From positions 1 through 63,324 of the forward strand of contig DYHB01000004.1 in the NCBI GenBank assembly GCA_020724415.1: a DNA stretch of 63,324 bases, in the 5' to 3' direction. The first letter of the stretch is position 1, and the number at the start of each line of letters is the position of its first letter. Below are positions 60,314-63,324 of this stretch, one piece after another. The stretch is from Thiobacillus sp. (GTDB lineage: Bacteria; Pseudomonadota; Gammaproteobacteria; Burkholderiales; Thiobacillaceae). The notes beneath the pieces are model-generated. The model was not told the DNA's origin. It did no database searches and saw only the letters and a program-made list of their open reading frames with translations. Both the position numbers and the translations under genes were made by a program.

Positions 60314-62017
60314 TTACTTCTTCATCTTGGCCAGTTCGGCTTTGATCAGCTTGATGCCTGCCTGGGAAGCGTCGATGGAGCGGGTCAGGGACTCGCGGGC
60401 ATCGTCCGGATTGTGGAAGCCGTCCGAATTCTCGGCGGTCCACCACTCCCAATACAGGTTGGCGTCGTACTGGAGATCATACAGGGTGTCCATGACATCG
60501 GCACCCACGCCGGCATCCTTGGCCTTCATGATCCAGTCGATGTACTCGGCCAACCAGAACTCGGCCTTGGCCATCTTGCCCCGGGTGTAATTCTGGATGG
60601 CCTCCATGTGGTACTTGGCATCCTTTTCATCCCAGTCCTTGTGGCAGGTCAGGCACGCCGCCTTCAGGTTGTAGCGGGGCGACATCTGCTGGTGATTTGT
60701 GGTCACCTTGCCATTGGCGTGCTTGATCTTCGTCATATGGCAGTCCTTGCACTCCACGCCGGCTTTCTCGTGCTTGGAACCCCAGTAGGTTTCCATCTCG
60801 GGATGCTGGATCTTGGGCAACAAGGCCCCCGTGGAGGCATGCTTGAAGTCCTTGAACTTGTACTGCCCCACCATCTTGTCCTTGTAGCCGAACACATTCA
60901 CCCAGGTGAACAGGTTGGTACGAGGATCGGACATCTTCACGTAATACTCCTTGCCCTTCTCGGCACAATCGAAGCCGGGGCCGCAGTTGTATTCCACGTG
61001 ACATTGGGCGCACATGAGGTTGGAATCGGCCTTGCTCAACAGACCGATGGCACGGAAGTCCTTGCCACCGCGCTGGAACACCACCTTTTCCATCTTGGAT
61101 TTCTCGGATTTGGCCGCATCCATCGGGTAGGTACCCTCCTTGCGGTCCACCACGGCCTCGATCAAGGCATCACGCACGACGCGCGGGCCTGCGGAGTGGG
61201 GGTCATGACACATGTAGCAGTTGAGCGGGTGATTCATGGCCCGGGCAAACTCCACCGGCTTCGAGGTACGGTCCCACTTGGCAGCAGGATGCTTGTCGCC
61301 CTTGTAGGCCCAGTCCAGGATGTGATCCTGGGTCTTGCAGTTCATACAAACCGGGTTGACGGCCGTGGCGGTCTGGCGCATGAAGGACTTCTGGTCCGAA
61401 GTGCTCGGCTCCTTGTCGACCATGACGTTCCAGGCACTGTTGGCAGCCAGCTCGGCCTTGTTGATATAAGTCCAGTCCTTGAACTTCATCCGGCCACCGA
61501 AGGCCCGGTCCACGGCCCACTGGTCCACCAGCATGAAGGCGTGGGAGCGGGGTTCCGCATGCTCCTTGGTAAAGCCGTAGCCTTCCATCAGCTTGTCGAA
61601 CAGGGGCGAACGGCTCTTGTAGCTGGCCTTTTCCACCCGGGCATGGGAATCCATGTTGGTCTGCACGAAGGTGTTGTATTGCTCCACGTGACAGGTGGCA
61701 CAGGCCCGATGGTCCTTGATGGTGTTGGGCCGGGTACCCATGCTGGTTTCCTTGGCCGTCTTCAGGTGCTCCTGGGCATCGTCATGGCAATGAGCGCAAT
61801 TCACGGTGGCGTGGCGCCCCTGGGTGTGAAAGTCCTCGATGTTGTCATGGCAGGAATAGCACTTCTGTTCATTCAGCGGCTTGATGGGGGCCGACTTGGC
61901 GGCAGGCGATGGTGGCATCTGGGGCCGTGGGATATCGACGGCAGCCTGGGCGCCATAGCCAAACAGTGCGAACACTGTGGCCAGGGCGAGGCGGCCCAAG
62001 GGATTCTTGGCATTCAT
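60314..62017 (-). CDS. Octaheme cytochrome c nitrite reductase (ONR, TvNiR type)
   Basis: 567 residues with a signal peptide ([25 protein letters not shown]). Eight haem sites: CYSCH (53-57), CAHCH (74-78), CATCH (106-110), CMNCK (224-228), CYMCH (267-271), CAQCH (336-340), CKDCH (423-427) and CLTCH (455-459). The fourth has Lys, the mark of the catalytic haem in six-electron nitrite reductases, and its place as haem 4 of 8 matches Thioalkalivibrio ONR. Tyr343-x-Cys345 (VEYNCG) matches the Tyr-Cys cross-link pair of TvNiR, and His405 in [10 protein letters not shown] fits the catalytic His. Expected reaction: periplasmic nitrite to ammonia, with possible hydroxylamine and sulfite side activity. 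GGAGG precedes the ATG. Confidence 0.92.
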   Translation of the reverse strand: MNAKNPLGRLALATVFALFGYGAQAAVDIPRPQMPPSPAAKSAPIKPLNEQKCYSCHDNIEDFHTQGRHATVNCAHCHDDAQEHLKTAKETSMGTRPNTIKDHRACATCHVEQYNTFVQTNMDSHARVEKASYKSRSPLFDKLMEGYGFTKEHAEPRSHAFMLVDQWAVDRAFGGRMKFKDWTYINKAELAANSAWNVMVDKEPSTSDQKSFMRQTATAVNPVCMNCKTQDHILDWAYKGDKHPAAKWDRTSKPVEFARAMNHPLNCYMCHDPHSAGPRVVRDALIEAVVDRKEGTYPMDAAKSEKSKMEKVVFQRGGKDFRAIGLLSKADSNLMCAQCHVEYNCGPGFDCAEKGKEYYVKMSDPRTNLFTWVNVFGYKDKMVGQYKFKDFKHASTGALLPKIQHPEMETYWGSKHEKAGVECKDCHMTKIKHANGKVTTNHQQMSPRYNLKAACLTCHKDWDEKDAKYHMEAIQNYTRGKMAKAEFWLAEYIDWIMKAKDAGVGADVMDTLYDLQYDANLYWEWWTAENSDGFHNPDDARESLTRSIDASQAGIKLIKAELAKMKK

Positions 62018-62134
62018 TACACATCCTCCATTTCAATGCAGTTCATGGCTCGAAGGTCGAGCCGCGCGGGTCACAGCCTTGTTCTTCATTTGGTTCATCG
62101 AGCCCCCTTTCTCCAATAACTGCCTGGTTGCAAC

Positions 62135-63324
62135 TCAAACAAACGCATCGGCCATGACATTCCGGAGCCAGCCATCGGCGTATTCGGCCTCCAGCTTGCG
62201 GTAGATGTCAGGCACGGGTGACTTGTCGGGCATGGTGACGGGCGAGATGCCGCTGCCCTCCGGGACATATTTGAAGGTGCCGTTCTGGACCCGATACAGG
62301 TGGGCCACCGAGAAACCGTAACCGTGATCCACCACGCTGTAGCAGGTATTGGCATAGTAGGGCTGGGGCAGCGGCTGGCCATTCGCCTTGGCCACGATGG
62401 CGGCCGCAGCCACCTTGGCCTGGGTCATGGCGATGTGAGCCGACTTGGGCATGTCGAAGTTGGCATTGGGGTTGCCGTACAGGGCCATCTCGCCGGCCAC
62501 GCAACTATCCCCGATGGTGTACACGTTGGGGTCCAGCGCCGAAGCCATGGTCATGGGGTCCACCTTGCACCACCCCTTCTCGAAGCCGTTGCCGGAAGTG
62601 CCCACCAGACCCGCCTCGAAGGCAATCCGACCGGCCTTGTGGGGCGGGATGATGTTCAGTACGTCGGCCTTCACGTCCACGAAATCGGACGACACGGTCT
62701 TGGTCCTGGCATCCAGCTTGTTGACGGCGCCCCCCTCGGCCCCCTTGACCCATTCGATCATGCCATTGGTGCCCAGGCCTTCCTTCTCCCAGCCGTACAG
62801 TTTGGCCCAGGCCTGGTTGAACAGCCCCTTCTTGGAGTGGGAGTCGTTGGCATCCAGGATGATCACCTTGGATTTCTTCTTGCCGTGGTGCTTCAGGTAG
62901 CTGGCCACCTGGGAGGCACGCTCGTAGGGCCCGGGCGGGCAGCGGAACGGCCCCTTGGGCACCACGATGACGAACTTGCCGCCGTCGGGCATGGCCTCCA
63001 GTTGCCGCTTCAGGATGAGGTTCTGTTCCCCGGCTTTCCAGGCATGGGGAATCTCGTTGATCAGGGCCGCCGAGTAGCCTTCGATGGTGTCGTAGTGGAA
63101 ATCGACACCAGGGGCCATCACCAGGGCGTCGTAGTCCAGGCTGCGGCCACCCTGGGTGGTGACGCTACGCTTGTCCCGGTCCACCCGGGTCACCAGATCC
63201 TGCAGCACGTTCACGCCCCGGGCGCGCAGGCCATCATAGCCGGTCTGCAAGGTGGACAATTCCCGGTAGCCCACGATCACTTCATTGGACAGGGGGCAGG
63301 AGGTGTAGATGGCGTTGGGCTCGA
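62135..63324 (-). CDS. fccB: Flavocytochrome c sulfide dehydrogenase flavoprotein (FccB), 5' end beyond window
   Basis: 396 codons visible; the frame continues past base 63324, so the N-terminus and signal are missing. The covalent-FAD cysteine lies in YTSCPLSNEVI. Both cysteines of the redox-active disulfide are kept, in FRCPPGPYERA and ANTCYSVV, in contrast to the paralog at 29350-30618. Other FCSD marks: LVMAPGVDFHYDTIEGYS, DVLNIIPPHKAGRIA, TIGDSCVAGEM and DMPKSAHIAMTQAKVAA. It lies 117 bp upstream of the octaheme nitrite reductase in the same direction. Its cytochrome partner, if any, is outside the window. Confidence 0.9.
   Translation of the reverse strand, partial: EPNAIYTSCPLSNEVIVGYRELSTLQTGYDGLRARGVNVLQDLVTRVDRDKRSVTTQGGRSLDYDALVMAPGVDFHYDTIEGYSAALINEIPHAWKAGEQNLILKRQLEAMPDGGKFVIVVPKGPFRCPPGPYERASQVASYLKHHGKKKSKVIILDANDSHSKKGLFNQAWAKLYGWEKEGLGTNGMIEWVKGAEGGAVNKLDARTKTVSSDFVDVKADVLNIIPPHKAGRIAFEAGLVGTSGNGFEKGWCKVDPMTMASALDPNVYTIGDSCVAGEMALYGNPNANFDMPKSAHIAMTQAKVAAAAIVAKANGQPLPQPYYANTCYSVVDHGYGFSVAHLYRVQNGTFKYVPEGSGISPVTMPDKSPVPDIYRKLEAEYADGWLRNVMADAFV

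Noticed and set aside
60314-62017. Hydroxylamine oxidoreductase (HAO) as the identity of the octaheme protein
   Set aside because: HAO has CxxCH at all eight haems and a Tyr cross-link to the catalytic haem. Here haem 4 is CxxCK and the Tyr-x-Cys and HPEMETYW motifs fit nitrite reductases.

Overview
The window is about 63.3 kb of GC-rich, gene-dense chromosomal DNA. It looks like a betaproteobacterium with sulfur-oxidising and respiratory traits. The lineage call rests on the gene families present (BPSS1780-type membrane protein, DUF2782 protein, DUF3108 protein beside purMN, System I ccm operon). The lifestyle call rests on two flavocytochrome c sulfide dehydrogenase flavoproteins, an FccA-like cytochrome and an octaheme nitrite reductase. 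No rRNA, tRNA, insertion sequence, phage gene or CRISPR array was seen. The genus cannot be fixed from sequence reading alone; a Thiobacillaceae- or Sulfuricellaceae-like organism would fit.

Layout. 1-1306: 3' side of a flagellar export cluster (flhA partial, flhB). 1408-3267: large helical-repeat protein of unknown role with its own terminator. 3409-4740: hslU without hslV beside it. 4878-7583: DUF4426 protein, then a minus-strand run (DUF2782, BPSS1780, diheme cytochrome, TauE/SafE-like). 7708-11243: LOG-family gene and polA, diverging from a 14-bp gap. 11367-14356: SH3 protein behind a hairpin/U-tract, class II aldolase, nadA, mscL. 14374-17136: OmpA-type protein with four 30-residue calcium-type repeats and a GT-C/TPR membrane protein. 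17176-25489: stand-alone TrpB2, then NUDIX, ppdK, polyP:AMP phosphotransferase and a lone V-type ATPase subunit I. 25493-29245: CMD-Rieske fusion, two tiny unknown genes, and a CheY-TPR regulator with a minimal histidine kinase. 29350-30948: fccAB-like pair. 31618-38113: acs, glnE, ilvE, zinc-finger protein, DUF302 protein. 38168-39795: hemN and a strong small-RNA candidate. 39891-44792: phosphohexomutase, corA, purEK, two small flagellin-associated-looking genes. 44817-53121: DUF3108 protein, purN, purM, AI-2E permease, fxsA/cutA with overlapping start codons, dsbD, TlpA-like protein, ttcA. 53169-60190: complete ccmABCDEFGHI operon on the minus strand. 60314-63324: octaheme nitrite reductase and a second fccB, cut by the window end.

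How the parts may work together. The right end reads as a periplasmic c-type cytochrome block: DsbD, a TlpA-like thioredoxin and the ccm operon would supply reduced apocytochrome and attach haem, and the main client visible is an eight-haem nitrite reductase whose catalytic haem uses CxxCK. The neighbouring sulfide dehydrogenase flavoprotein suggests, by inference only, that sulfide oxidation could feed nitrite ammonification. The 18.7-25.5 kb block collects enzymes of PPi, polyphosphate and nucleotide energy metabolism. The least explained items are the roughly 65-nt small RNA near 39.73 kb, the FccB paralog lacking one redox cysteine, the Rieske fusion and the lone V-ATPase subunit I.
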